A DNA stretch of 64,000 bases. Origin: Spirodela intermedia (taxonomy: Eukaryota; Streptophyta; Magnoliopsida; Alismatales; Araceae). A model generated the notes under the pieces. The model was not told where the DNA came from and searched no databases. It saw nothing but the letters and a program-made list of their open reading frames with translations. A program made the translations under genes and the position numbers. Location of the stretch: positions 4,148,386 to 4,212,385 of the forward strand of contig LR746267.1 in NCBI GenBank assembly GCA_902729315.2. The letters run 5' to 3'. How positions within the stretch are numbered: the first letter of the stretch is position 1; the number at the start of each line of letters is the position of its first letter. Positions 49,685 through 62,051 of this stretch are shown here, in pieces.

Positions 49685-50740
49685 AGTAGGCACTGGGTGT
49701 TTTCCTGTGTCCCGTATAGCCCTCTGGGACGTCTGATAACCGTCGGCTCGCAGTGTGCACGCCCCACACCGCAGATTCAGGAGAACCTGGGCTTTCCGAT
49801 GCTCGAGTTAACGCTCGAAGCGACTTGACACTATCAACGAAGGTAGCGCAATGCGGTTTCCAATGTTGAAGCCCCCTCAAATGAAAAAGTCAGGCCTGAT
49901 CCGTTTATTTGTGCAAAGGAAGCCCGATTGACCCCCAGCAGCCGAATTGTGATAATTCTGGAGAACGACTGGAATGAACATAGAATCCGTAGGCAATAAC
50001 AGTTGCTTTTTTATAAAGAAAAAGGTTGTTGTGCAATAATTGTAAAAAATTTATTGGAAGTTAGTCATTCTTAGCATGATGAATTCCAAGTGGTTGACAA
50101 TTTGTCTTACATATATGTATATATATATATATAGACATATATAAAATCATTATACGGTAGAATATAAAACTTAGCTCACAAAATATATATATATATATAT
50201 ATGAAGATGTTCCTCTTGTCCTATACAGACTTTTCTATATTGAAATTAGGATAAGATTAAGAAAAGTGAGTGCAAATGGTTCTATCAGGATTTTTCACTT
50301 ATTTTGTGGAGGCATTCACATGTGGATTTAGACATGAAAAAGAAGTTATATCAAGAAAGCTACCTCTACTTATGATGTTTATAAAAATAATAAAAGACAA
50401 ATGAAATACGCTACTTGAGTGCACAAATCTAGAAGAGAAGATTGAAGATAGTTTGAAAACTTAAGTGAACTTTTGATCATTTTATTAATGTTTCTAAAAA
50501 TAAAAAATGTTGAATTTTATGTATTGAAAAGAATGAAAATTAAGATGAATAGTTTTGGATAGTTCATTTAGATATGGAACCATTTTTTATTTTTGATCTT
50601 GTAGGTAACTATTTCGAATAACATGAATATCTGAATATTTATCTGAATACCAACTCTAGCGAAAAAATGAGAAAATAAATGATTCATATAAAAAAAAAAC
50701 TTTAACTTTGTAAGTCTTTTGCTTATTACTAGGGACTGGC
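49685..50740. other. Unassigned region with AT microsatellites
   Basis: First ~350 bp are GC-moderate without a recognised product; then AT-rich with (AT)n runs at 50,111-50,133 and 50,183-50,202. The end (50,730-50,760: GGGACTGGCAACATTCAAAGTTGAGGG) resembles the 3' internal end of the Athila-like element just before its LTR (36,108-36,135). Confidence 0.45.
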
Positions 50741-50759
50741 AACATTCAAAGTTGAGGGT

Positions 50760-51110
50760 ATTTGTTAAAACTATATTTTTATATTTTAATTAGTTTTATT
50801 ATTTTATTTTTATATATTAAGTTGAAAAATAATTATAATAATATAGTATAAAGTTAATGTAATTTTTCATTATTAGAAAAATAAAAAAATATAATATAAA
50901 AATATTGCTGCCTACTAGTAAGTCGGCACTCAATAACTGACCTAGAGGGGCACTACGGTCAAGTGGCTAGACCCAAATCAGGGGAGCCACGAGCTAGGCT
51001 TGAGTGGTGAAGTACTTGCTTCGTGCACGTGTGTGTCACTCTCCTACAACATCCTAGTGGCCAACCAATTGTGGAACAAGGAGTGTTGTACACACATGTG
51101 CATACAAGGG
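50760..51110 (+). repeat. Left arm of a diverged inverted repeat, LTR-like
   Basis: Begins TGTTAAAACTATA right after a degraded polypurine-like GTTGAGGGTATT. It aligns with the reverse complement of about 52,920-53,250 (shared TTTTAATTAGTTTTATTATTTT, then GAGCTAGGCTT.AGTGGTGAAG). It probably belongs to another LTR family distantly related to the Athila-like one. Confidence 0.6.
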
Positions 51111-52340
51111 TGGACTATCTTTTACCTTCTCCCAAGATGGTTTTGAGTATTATTTTACTTCAAGAGAAAACATCTCTACTTGTACAATGTAACTTTGATA
51201 TATATGTTCAGTTCAGCTGCTAAAAAACTTTCATTGTGAGACTAAATATTTTCATTCATTGTAGGGTAGCAGTTTGAAGTGTGGTATGATCTAGTAGCAC
51301 TTAATGGGCCACAATACCAAATATAAGAGATCCAATGACAAGCGAAGTGCCATGACACCAAAAGCGTAAAGTAATCCATTAGCGATTTGTGAATCCAGCA
51401 CCACTCAACATGCATGTGACCAAAAATAATGATCCAACAATGACCAAGGCACCATAGTACCAAGGACCAAATATATCTAATTCAACAACACACGAAGTGC
51501 CACAATACCAGGAACTTTAGTTCTCGCATCTATCACCATCAAAGATATAAAGATAATAATCGATTATTATCTAGTAAAATAGATATTATTAATTATCTTT
51601 AAAATTCTAATGGTAGTCGCGAATATAGCATCCATTCTTCTCTCTTTGTATGTGATCAATGCCTCCGACAATCGACGAGCTCATTCCTTCCTCTCCTAAC
51701 TGCACTCAAAGCCTCTGGCAAGTGGTCAACTCTTCCCTTCTCCCCCTAGATGACAATAATAGTGTGGTCAACCATTTTTTTTAGTAAATCTTTGTAGCAG
51801 GCGGCACAATACTTCTAAACAATACTTTTGTGACTTTCAACATGATGTGGCACATCTAAATGAAACTAAGCCACCACAATGATATCTCTAATTGCCCAAG
51901 AGGCAGACTAAACTTGGGGAATAATTTATTTCTTACTTTGTTCATTTATTTACATACTTTCAACATTTATTTATATTTTAAGATAAATTAAATTCATTTC
52001 ATATATGTCTTGATTGAAATGAGTAGAACTAATTCAAATCCTCATAAATGATCTTTGTTCTTTTTCTGAATCTTCTAAAACTCATCTAAGATCAAGTTAA
52101 GATCATTTCTAACTTGTCTTCTATTAATTTTTCAGTCGAATCTTGACGTATATATGTTTTTGTTCTTCTACAAATAACAAGTATTTTTTATTTTCAAATA
52201 AAAAATCAATGAGATTAAAAGTTACTTAATGATCATTGAATTGTTAAAATATGGTGGAAACATTCACGACTGACCTTATGTCATGTGTGTGAATTTTTTA
52301 GTACATATTCATCCGTGAATCATTGTAAACTCGAGTTATG
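51111..52340. other. Unassigned, repeat-derived intergenic DNA
   Basis: A loosely repeated phrase built on GTGCCACAATACCA occurs several times in 51,290-51,520. No gene seen. Confidence 0.4.
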
Positions 52341-52380
52341 TATACAACTAAATCATCATAAAAAGAGTTGACTTACATCC

Positions 52381-52921
52381 ATACTAATATTTTATTTAGT
52401 CTTAGTTATAAATATTATTAGATAATAGTCATTTAAACACAACGACAAGTGTACATCAACTTTGTGACCATGTGCTTTTTTCTTTTCTCTTCACCCTTTT
52501 ATTTTATTATTTCTATTAAAAAATAATAACATATTCAAATCACTATATATATAAACTAAATTAATTTTTCATGATGGATTAATCGATCTAGGCTTACATT
52601 TATACTAATATTTTATTAAATTTTGGTTATAAATATTATTAGATAATAGCCATTTAAACACAACGACAAGTGCACATCATCTTTGTGACCATGTGCTTTT
52701 ATTCTTCTCTTCTCATCCTTCTATTTTATTATTTCTATTAAAAAGTAATAAAATATTCAAATCACTATATATATAAATTAATTAATTTTTCATGATGGAT
52801 TAATTAATCTTCTTGTGTTTGACTTAAGACTTATATTGATACTAATATTTTATTAAATCTTAATTATAAATATTATTAGATAATTGAGATTTAAACACAA
52901 CGACAAGTGCACATCATCTTT
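52381..52921. repeat. Three tandem units of ~220-237 bp
   Basis: The start phrase ATACTAATATTTTATT recurs at 52,381, 52,602 and 52,839, each followed by ATAAATATTATTAGATAAT and TTTAAACACAACGACAAGTG. The third unit is truncated by the inverted repeat arm at 52,922. Confidence 0.9.
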
Positions 52922-53251
52922 TTGATGTGTTGCTTCACAACCAATTGGCCACCCAAACATGGCAAGGGAGTGATGCACATGTTCACAAAGTGAGTCCTTC
53001 ACCACTAAAGCCTAGCTCATGACTCTCTTAGTTTAGGTCCATCTACTTGACCATAGTTCCCTTCTAGATTAATTGTTGAGTGTTAGCTTGCAGCATGCAG
53101 TAATAATTTTATATCATTGTTTTTTCTAATAATCAAAAATTAAACTAAATTAACAATATATTATTACAATCATTCTACAACTTAACACAAAAATAAAATA
53201 ATAAAACTAATTAAAACACAAAAAAATCTCATTTTAATGCATACCACATCA
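52922..53251 (-). repeat. Right arm of the inverted repeat pair
   Basis: Reverse complement matches 50,760-51,110. Ends are TGATGTG...CACATCA on the plus strand. No matching target duplication was found. Confidence 0.6.
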
Positions 53252-53288
53252 ATAAAATCAATTTAATATTAGTCAATTAAACTCTATA

Positions 53289-53293
53289 GATAC
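53289..53293. other. Target-site duplication GATAC, left side
   Basis: Identical to 55,153-55,157. Confidence 0.88.
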
Positions 53294-55152
53294 TGATAAC
53301 TCTTCATTATCATGAGTTAATAATTAATAAAAAATATAATTTTAATATTAACTCATAATAAATACACTTATATTTGTGTTAAATTATAAAAAATAGTTTT
53401 AAATTAGTTAAAGTGATTTTTGTTGGCTAATTCTATAATTTCATATAAATTTATATTATTTTTATAATATTTTTTTGAGATAAATGAAGAAAATAAAATA
53501 AAATTAAAAAATAGAAAAGGGGGGGGAACCCACTGGCCAACCAAGCCCGTAAGCAGGTCGAAAGCACAGTCAGGTAAAGCCGCGAGTAAGGGCTTGAGCA
53601 GCTAAAGATGAATCAATATTGAGCACGTGTGCATCACTCTCCTTCCACACATCACTAGTTGCCAGTCGAGAGTGGGGTAAGAAGTGATCCGACACACGCG
53701 AGAAAGGGACTCATTGATTCCCCAATCTCATATTACTATATATTCGTCCCAAAATTTGACATATAATCGATGTGAGACTAAACCCTAGTCAAACTTTCCT
53801 TAGAATATTTTAATAATTTTTTATCTCAAATATGTCTTGTTTATTAGAATGAGGTATCTTGATGATGTCACTTTATTAAGGTATTCGTCTATTTATTTCA
53901 CTATCTTTCATATAGATGGGTGACTAGCGAGGGTTCAAATCCTACTAGAGTCAAAACTCATATTTTTATCTAATTAAATTATGATTTTTCTATATGTCGT
54001 CGATGAAAGATGAAGTCATTAGAATCACTCAATCATCGGCAAAAATTTCATCAACATAATTTGAAGAGCATCATTACTAAAATTGTTGAATCATTTGTGA
54101 TAAAAGTATCACAAATCTATCAAGTAAACAATCTCTAATTGATCGATGAACAAGTCATTGATAAGAAGAGGACAATCTGTTGGGAGACGAGTCGTCACCT
54201 CATGAGAGTGTACTAGATGTAATGAAGAGCCTCATCTTGCTGTATGAACTAGAGGATGAAACTTCTTAAGATACGCCCCATCTCCATCCAACTCATCTTC
54301 ATCAAGTGACAACCGTTAGAAAGTTACAAAGTCATTATTTTTCTACTCTGCCGGGTGATAGCTGCCAAAGATCATTTGACGACCCACTTTATTAATTTTT
54401 ACACTTTTTAAGAAGAACTAGAGATTGTCTATGTCATTGTCCAAGGAGAGCTTTTGAGGCTATGGACATTACATGACAATCCTCTTGAATGTTCAAGATT
54501 CTGAAGTATTGTTGTTGCAATGTTAGAATTATATTTTATTATTTTTTAACTAATTTAACTTTTACCATCATTTTCTAGACTTCAAAAGGAGATCTAACAA
54601 ATGCCTAGGTCGTCCAAGTCTAAGGAGAACCTTTGAGGCCAGAACTCTACATTTCTTATTTTCAACTTAATTTTTACTTAATTTAGTGGTACTTTGTGTG
54701 ATTTCAAGTTACTAAAATATTTTTTATTTAATTACGATTCTTTTAGATTTTACAGATCTTAACTTGACGCATTAAATTATTTGTAATCACTTACGTATGA
54801 ATCACTAGGTGGAACTTTAGTTCTACTTGATTTGCTTTCATCAGGCACTGACGTCATCTTAATGTCCACACCTTTATTTCCCTTTTCATGAATTTTAAAT
54901 TTATTTTATTTTTATTTCTTAGTATAAAAATTATCAAAAATCATATTCTTTGCAAAAAATCTAAAATATTACTCAATATTATATTACATCCTTGTGATCG
55001 ACTTCGAAATTTTATATTATGTTTTAAAAAAATTATTGAATTATAATTGATATATTTTTTAGAAATAATTCTAAATATCTAAAAATTAGTATTTTCTAGT
55101 TTTATAAATTTTAAATTTATGTGATTTATTATACAACAACAAAGTCACATGA
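53294..55152 (+). mobile_element. Solo LTR of the Athila-like family, diverged
   Basis: 1,859 bp, TGATAACTCTTCATT...AAGTCACATGA, with perfect GATAC duplications. The terminal CA has changed to GA. It contains the ~115-bp segment missing from the full element (about 53,815-53,930). An internal stretch around 54,570-54,640 partly repeats the preceding CTAGACTT..GGAGATCTA region. The most divergent of the plus-strand copies. Confidence 0.9.
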
Positions 55153-55157
55153 GATAC
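55153..55157. other. Target-site duplication GATAC, right side
   Basis: Matches 53,289-53,293. Confidence 0.88.
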
Positions 55158-55359
55158 TATTTTTGATGTCAAGATTAGAGTTTTAATCTTATTGTTTACC
55201 TTATTTTAGACTAATAGAGTCGATTTGACCATTTTGAATGGTTTCTCATTAGCAAGGAAACTAAAGCTAGAGGAGATCCATGATCTGATTCTAAGGTATT
55301 TGTGGGAGAAACTTTTTGGTCACATCAAACTCCTTAATTCTTCTCTCCCATTTTTTAGG

Positions 55360-55960
55360 ATAAAGCATATGTATCCAAACCATTTGTAGTTTAAATTTAG
55401 CTTTCTATTCTTAAGTAGTTCATAAGGTTTTTTCTTTAGTCTTAATATAATCAAAGATCTAATAATCAAATAATATGTTTTATTAATTAATACAGCCCTA
55501 AAATAGTTATGAAGATTACTTTAACCAAACATTGGTCTAGACATATCTACTAGCATCATATTCACTCTCTAAACAACCCAATTTTGTGACAGTGTTCTTG
55601 GAGCTAAGAAGTTATGTGAAATTCTTAGTTCATCACAAAATTCATAGAATTTAATATTCTGAAAATTGATTGCATAATTATCTTTAATATCTTTTCTGGT
55701 TATTAAGGTCTTTTTAAACTTTTCTATTGATTTTCTAAAGTAATCTAATAACTAATTCTTATAAACAAAGTTAAATAGCCATGTATTTTGAGCAATCATC
55801 AAATAAATCTAAATCATAATGTGATCATCAACTATATCTTCATCTATTTACATATTTTACAATGATACTACAAGACCTCTTTCATATTTTAATATTTTCA
55901 AAAGGAAAAAGAGTGATGTCAAAATAGAAAAAAATTAATTCCTACCCTTAAAATCCTCTT
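55360..55960 (-). pseudogene. Decayed Ty1/copia integrase fragment
   Basis: Minus-strand reading gives, in order, a YLDDCSKYMAI-like core block (about 55,820-55,780), FYEFCDELRISHNFLAPRT (about 55,640-55,590), NWVVERVN (about 55,580), and KKPYELLKNRKLN...WFGYICFIL (about 55,440-55,365). These match the catalytic-core and C-terminal part of copia integrase. Several stops and frame changes are present. No LTRs or reverse transcriptase were recognised next to it; the solo LTR at 53,294-55,152 inserted beside it. Confidence 0.75.
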
Positions 55961-58458
55961 TGGCCTTGAAGTAACCAATGCCAGATTGGCAGCCAATACA
56001 TTTAGTACCTCATTCACCAAGATACTAAATGTAAATGTGCCTAAGATAAAATCATTCCACCTTTAATCATCATTTAGATAAGATCATTTTATTACTATTC
56101 ACATATTATGGTACAAGATTTGTACTCATGATTGAATTTTAGAAAAATCTAAATATTTGCCTCATTACATCTTAGAAAATATTCTAGTTAACTTTAATTT
56201 ATTGATTTTAGAACAAATGAAAACTACTATTGAATATCTTTTGATTCTGCTACTAGACATTATCATCACACACATCCTCAAACATTTTTGTTTAGATCCA
56301 ATCAAAGAAGAATAATTTAGTTATGAGCCCTACTACGTCATCAAGAATTCTGGACAGGTATTACATCTCTTAGAGGACTAGTAGATCTATTGTCCATCCG
56401 CCACCTCTACTTTCTCCTCTTTGATCTCCCATGTTCCTACCTTTGTTAAGTTGTTACTTCTTGTTGATAAATTCAATGAAAACATTGATCATGTTAAGTA
56501 ATGAAAACGGAGAGAAATTAGGTCAAGAAATTTAAGCAACTGCACATATTTAGAGGGAGCACACATTAAGAGGGAACTTATGACTGTTTAAATTTTGAAT
56601 CTTGAAACTTTGACATGTGAATAAAGCTATGAATTTCTCATTCAGATATACTTTATGGTTATAATCAAGTTAAATGAATTTTTTATCATGGTGTTGTATC
56701 AATATTATATATTTAAATAAATTTTCCCAATGATTTTGTAAGTATAAAAAGATAGATATATTTTCTCAATATTATATATCGTTACTAGCATTTGGTTTTG
56801 ATAATTACACATGAAAATTTATTGAAAAATGATTATTTTATATTGATAATCCTTGTATATGTCACTAATCTATTTTCAATGTATAATACATTCAACATTG
56901 TTCTAATATGAATTATCTTTATTAAATGATTTTATAATCTTATTACATGATTTTATGAATCAAATCCAAAATTTATTGTCTTATGACGCTAATGCACCGC
57001 TAGTAATGATAGAACCAGCCCACATGGCAAAAGAAGCAGCATTAATTTGGTCTGGGTCATTGATTCATCTTCTAGTCGTTGAGTTAGAAGATGTCAATTT
57101 TAGTATTTTTAGCTGAACTCAAAATAGAAATTAAGATTATATGGTCTATTGGGTTCAGGTCGATCCTCAGGGATGGCTACCAATTTAAATGCCGAAATTA
57201 TGCTATCAAATACATACTCTAGTTATAACAACCGTGAAGAAAAAGGCAAGAAGAGAGAGAGGGAGAGAGAGAACTTTAAATAACTACGTTCAACCACAAT
57301 ATTGAAATAAAAAAATGTTTGACCATGGACTAAACTCAGCTGTGAATAAAAGCAGCATTGAATCTTCTTCCTGTCTGTCACACAAGAGCAAAGACAAAAT
57401 GATGCTGGGGTTCTAAACGCAAACACAGTGTTCTGAAAATCAAAAAAAATAAAAAGAGAGAAACTAAAAATCGACTCTATTACGTGCCTGTCACCCACAT
57501 CACTAATAAAGCATAAAGTGAAGGTAAAACATGAAACATGCTTGAAATAGCATTAACCAATCTAAAACAGCCAGTGTCCGCAGGTCATGCAGAGGGAGAG
57601 GAGATTTCTTGGGATGACAACTCTACTTGCTGCCGCTGGTATCCAACCTGCTATGCACGCCGTCGTCACCGATTTCACCTCCACTTGTCACTCAGGAGGT
57701 GAGCTCGTCGATGTCGTGGGATTTCACATCCTCCGTCGTGCTGCAGGTTGCCGCAGCAACACCGTCTCACCGCCTGCTACCACTGCTCTGTTCCGTCACC
57801 TAGGAGATGAGCGAAAACTCACAGGCATGTTGCCGTCGTCGACCCCCTTTTCCCTCTGCTGCTGGCCTGCTGTCTTACCCCACAGACCCTGCAAACAGGG
57901 GATACCTTTTGTGCCCTAGCTCCTCCGCCGGCCCCATTCTATCCTTCATAGCGGGCTTTATACTGAGCTTCTTTCCAATCTTCTTACTGGTCCATTACTG
58001 ACGCGATTACTTGGCCCCTTTCTCCAAACTTTGAAGCTGGTTAATGGGCGTCTTTCTGCAACCAGTTCATAATTAAATCAGGAAGATTTTCCAACATTTC
58101 AAAAAAAAAAAATCACCAAGAAATGATCTGTCTAATGAGTGTAACTTTAAACTTTATATTCAAGTGTAGGTTAAAAGAGATAAAATGTTTATTTAACCCA
58201 AGAATCCATGCGACGCAATTGAAAACCCAATTTAGCATTTTCACTTAATTTGGTTGCTTTTGTTAATGATTAAAACTCTTATTTCCCAAAAATCTATATT
58301 AATCATCATCTGAAGATGATGCATCAAGAGTCATGTGTTACGTTGGGGGCCACGAAATAGTTACCTAGTCCATGGGATACCGCAAACGACACACGATATA
58401 TACTTATATATCTACGGCGAGGGCATCGTGCTGACAGTGCAAGAATCTATCTAATTCA
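55961..58458. other. AT-rich intergenic DNA, no supported gene
   Basis: A GC-richer plus-strand open stretch at 57,587-57,919 (110 codons) has no family match and no conserved motif. A GA run lies near 57,253-57,270. The remainder may include further copia debris. Confidence 0.35.
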
Positions 58459-58690
58459 ATAGAAACCTGCGCACTGCTTTTCGGAAGTAACATCTTCGAA
58501 TTGGCTTCCTTCACCCCGCTCCCCCAAGCGGACCTGTAATCGTCCGGTCAGGGAACTCCGACGGTCGAACACGGGTTCTTACGTGGGTGTCCCAACTTTC
58601 CGGCGGCGGGACTTCTGCGGGCACCGGCCGTTGATTTTGCCTCTTTTCAAGACGCCGACAAACTCCTGCCGTCGTTTGCGGGGAAATGTG
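58459..58690. promoter_or_regulatory. Duplicated distal promoter block of a lost kinase copy
   Basis: Same orientation as and collinear with 47,369-47,625 (GAAGTAACATCTTCGAATTG, GGGAACTCCGACGG, CCGTTGATTTTGC). The gene body that should lie to its left is absent. Confidence 0.75.
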
Positions 58691-58744
58691 ATGTGGTTTC
58701 CGGGTGTGCAAAGAAAGTGAGCTGGTCATTCCCCATCACGGCTG

Positions 58745-59036
58745 TGCTCGCCCATCAGAATTCCGCCGTCTGAAACGGAGATGCGGTGTCTCCTTGCTGA
58801 TCCCCGTCCCTCTTCATTTCTCTTCCGGAAGAGGGGAGAAGGATGCAGGAGGTTAGAGACGATATAGCGGAAAAGCTGAGTTCAGCAGACTCCAGATCAA
58901 TGGCTGTGCTTTCTTTCTCCGTCTCATCCTTCTTATATGGAAAATATTGCCGTCCCACCTGATGGCGGCGGTGGTGCGCGACGTACTTGCGCCCGGCAAT
59001 GTGATCACCGGGAACCAGACTCTTCAAAAGAAATAT
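58745..59036 (+). pseudogene. Inverted 5' end of an S-domain kinase gene
   Basis: Matches the reverse complement of 47,218-47,345 plus the beginning of exon 1. A start-like ATG at 58,900 is followed by a decayed signal peptide (MAVLSFSVSSFLYG) with a stop after 20 codons. A shifted frame then reads RDVLAPGNVITGNQTL, which is the lectin-domain start. The copy ends abruptly at about 59,036. The opposite orientation to all other copies is notable. Confidence 0.75.
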
Positions 59037-60664
59037 TTTCATATTTAAGTACACCCGTTCGTTATTTCCAATGGTTGCTTACCCATCATCTATTGACTTG
59101 ACTGAAGATAGCTATCCTCAATCTCAAGTCATATCTTGAGTTCATGTTGTGCAAGTATCATAATGAAATTGCCCATCGGAGATCTCCCTGAAAATAATTT
59201 AAGTTTTTAATATGGGAACCGAAATTTGAATTTAACTACACTACTCATAGATATTATATATAACATGTTTGAGGCCATTTTTTATTTATAAGATACTCTT
59301 TGCTGATTTAGAATTTAATCCTAATCATTCATTTCTAATGGACAGTTTTTGACATTCAATCAATATATTTAACGCCTTTTGCAGCCACATAAGTTTTCAT
59401 AAAATTATTTTGGATCATAATTTTTTTCTATTTTAAGATCCTTATATTTTTAATCTTTTATTTTAGCGTTTATGTCTTCCTTTCCTTTCTTATGTTATAA
59501 ATTATATTCTCATGAATAATACACCTCACGACTTAATTAAATAAATGTTTTCAGATCTTTGACTTCAGGTTTCTCATCCCTTCTAATTTGGGTTCAACAA
59601 ATGTTTCTACTGTCAATGAATCAATATCTTGTTGGACATCATTGGCCATGGGCAAAAAAAAAATTCAAGAATACTCTCTTGGAGTTCTTTATCCTTTTAG
59701 CCAAGAATATTCCTAAAGATGTTATGTTCATCTTCTAGTTTTTCAAATACGATTTTATGGTGTTTTGTATATTTTCAAGAACTTGAACTGATTTCTTCAA
59801 TTTGAAATTTTCTCCACGTGAGACTTTATGTGTTATAGTGTTCAATGCATTCATCAAGATATTTAACTAATTGATCTTTAGATATAGAGTAAATATGAGA
59901 ATCATATACCTAGTGTATTCTTTCATGATGCACATATTTCTTTTTGTCTTTTTCATTCGACCTAGAGTTACTTTCACTCCACCATGGCTTTCCTCTTTCA
60001 CCTTATTTGAAGTCACTTGATATAGAAAATTGAAACTCTATGATTTACACATGAGATGATAACATCTTTACCTCACACAGACATGTTTTTCATAATTAGG
60101 TCCATAACATCTAACGCTCATATCAATTATGAGAATTTGAAATAGAATAAGATATATTCTATGATCTAAGACCTTTGATCATTACTGAAATAAAATGAAC
60201 TCTTCAACATTATTAATTTAGCAATCTTCTTTTCAACTTACAATACATCTATCAATTTAACGATTTTTACTAATATTTAGAAATCATTAAAAACATCATG
60301 AGTTAATCCTTAACTCAACACAAAGAACTCAAGTTCATTTCCTTAGACAGTCTGCCCTTCTCTAGCTAACCACAACTACCAACACCTTGTGTCTTTACTC
60401 CAAAAACTCTCCTCAGCACCCATTAACCTTGACACCTCATGAAGAACAAAAGCATGATGGTTGTTTTAATTGGTTATTGAAATCAACTGATGAAGAGAAT
60501 GCATGTTCATGTACATGATTGATGTGTGCAGCAGGAAGAGGTTCATTGTGAACCTTGAAACTCATTGTATTTAATTAATATTAAATTAGGAACTCTTCTT
60601 CTATATATAAGACTTTATCTTATATTAGTTTCCTTATTTCATCAGATCTTAAGTGCCTTATGTG
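59037..60664. other. AT-rich intergenic DNA
   Basis: No gene recognised. Minus-strand fragments around 59,580-60,000 have the charged, Ser/Lys-rich look of a copia gag remnant, but this is not secure. Confidence 0.3.
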
Positions 60665-60940
60665 TAGTAATGACATTTGAACCTTCAAAATCTTCCTTCA
60701 AAAACTAATCATTTAGTGGAGTATTTAGTAATGACATTTGAACCTTCAAAATATTCCTTCAAAAATTAATCATTTTGTGGAATATGTAGTAATGACATCT
60801 GAACCTTCGAAATATTCCATCAAAAACTAATTATTTTGCAGAATATTTAGTAATGACATTTGAACCTTCAAATCTTTCTTCAAAAACTAATCATTTTGTT
60901 GAATAAGTAGTAATGACATTTGTACCTTCTAATCTTTGAA
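60665..60940. repeat. Tandem repeat, ~61-bp unit, about 4.5 copies
   Basis: TAGTAATGACATTTGAACC starts units at 60,665, 60,726, 60,787, 60,848 and 60,908; units are about 90% alike and end with AATCATTTTGTGGAATA-like sequence. Confidence 0.95.
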
Positions 60941-62051
60941 TCTTCTTACTTCATAGTATTGCCATTGAAATTTGTGCTAGAGTTTTCTAACTTGATCAAG
61001 AATAGTTGGATGCCCACATTGTATTTATTGGTGATATATAATATATGTGAAAAATATTATAATTAAGATGTTTATTTCATTGAGATACTATATGTAATAC
61101 ATTTTATAAACATTAAAATGAGTGCATTGATATAAAGGACATAAGAAAATAAAAAGGTAATGCCAACTTACCCATGAAGTGGCATTACCCTCACTCTTGA
61201 TTTAGTGTTTAGTTGTGACAAATACCTTTCAAAATATCTTGTTTAGTTGGCTCTATCTTCAAATTTATATTAAACCTTGAAGTAAATGTTAAATTCAAAA
61301 GTAGTCAACATGGCTGCCTCATTTTCAGTGAGAGTGATCAAAGCCTGTCATTTCAGATCTAGTCCCTATTACTTTGCAGGTTTGGCTCCCTGATATTCAA
61401 GGCGATGGTTGAAGAGTAAGAAGAGACAGACATAATTTCTTTCTCATTTAGGAGGCGAATTCCTTATGGGCACTCACGTAGCTGGGCCCGCACATGGGTA
61501 TAACTCGGTCCGTGGGAGAACTCCAAGGGATGAGGAGAGAAGTCAGAGCACCTGGTGCGGCCCCGAGTCCTTCGAAGAATCCGGACCCCGAGGGCATTTC
61601 ATGAACTTCCTCGGCACGGATATAGAGAGGGCCTCATGGATTAGTATCGCTACCCCTCGCCACGTCTCTTCCTCTTGCGAACTCTTCATTTGGCAGGGAG
61701 TCCCACAAGTAGAAGGCGAGTTGCACCCTGTCGCAAGTATCGAGTAGCTTCCAGCGTTTACTCCGGAACCAGAAACCCCAATTCTCCAGAATCCGCGGTC
61801 CAGGGGGGTGCCAGCCGACGATTATCAAACGGCCCATAGGGCGACTTGGGGAAGGGAAAATCTCCAAGCATCTGAAGCCAGACACAGGCCGCCAGGTATA
61901 AGAGGAAGGCCAGTGCGTAATATTATCATTACAGTAATGAGACAACTCTACACATCAAATTTCTAGACCACCCATGTCTTGATACGAATAATCGTAAGAG
62001 AATCACAACTCACACTCAGCTTGACAGTCTGCACCACAGCGCATTTTCCGT
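60941..62051. other. 3' flank of the rightmost kinase gene
   Basis: Contains the 61,120-61,350 block shared with 48,380-48,640 and the 61,580-62,000 block shared with 43,870-44,200. The 3' UTR of the gene ending at 62,052 should lie here. Open frames at 61,466-61,747 and 61,634-61,945 overlap on opposite strands and look fortuitous. Confidence 0.45.

Noticed and set aside
57587-57919. 110-codon plus-strand gene
   Set aside because: No recognisable domain, no splice partner and no conserved neighbour; left as unassigned.
60665-60940. CRISPR array
   Set aside because: The ~61-bp unit is repeated as a whole with no unique spacers, and this is plant nuclear DNA.
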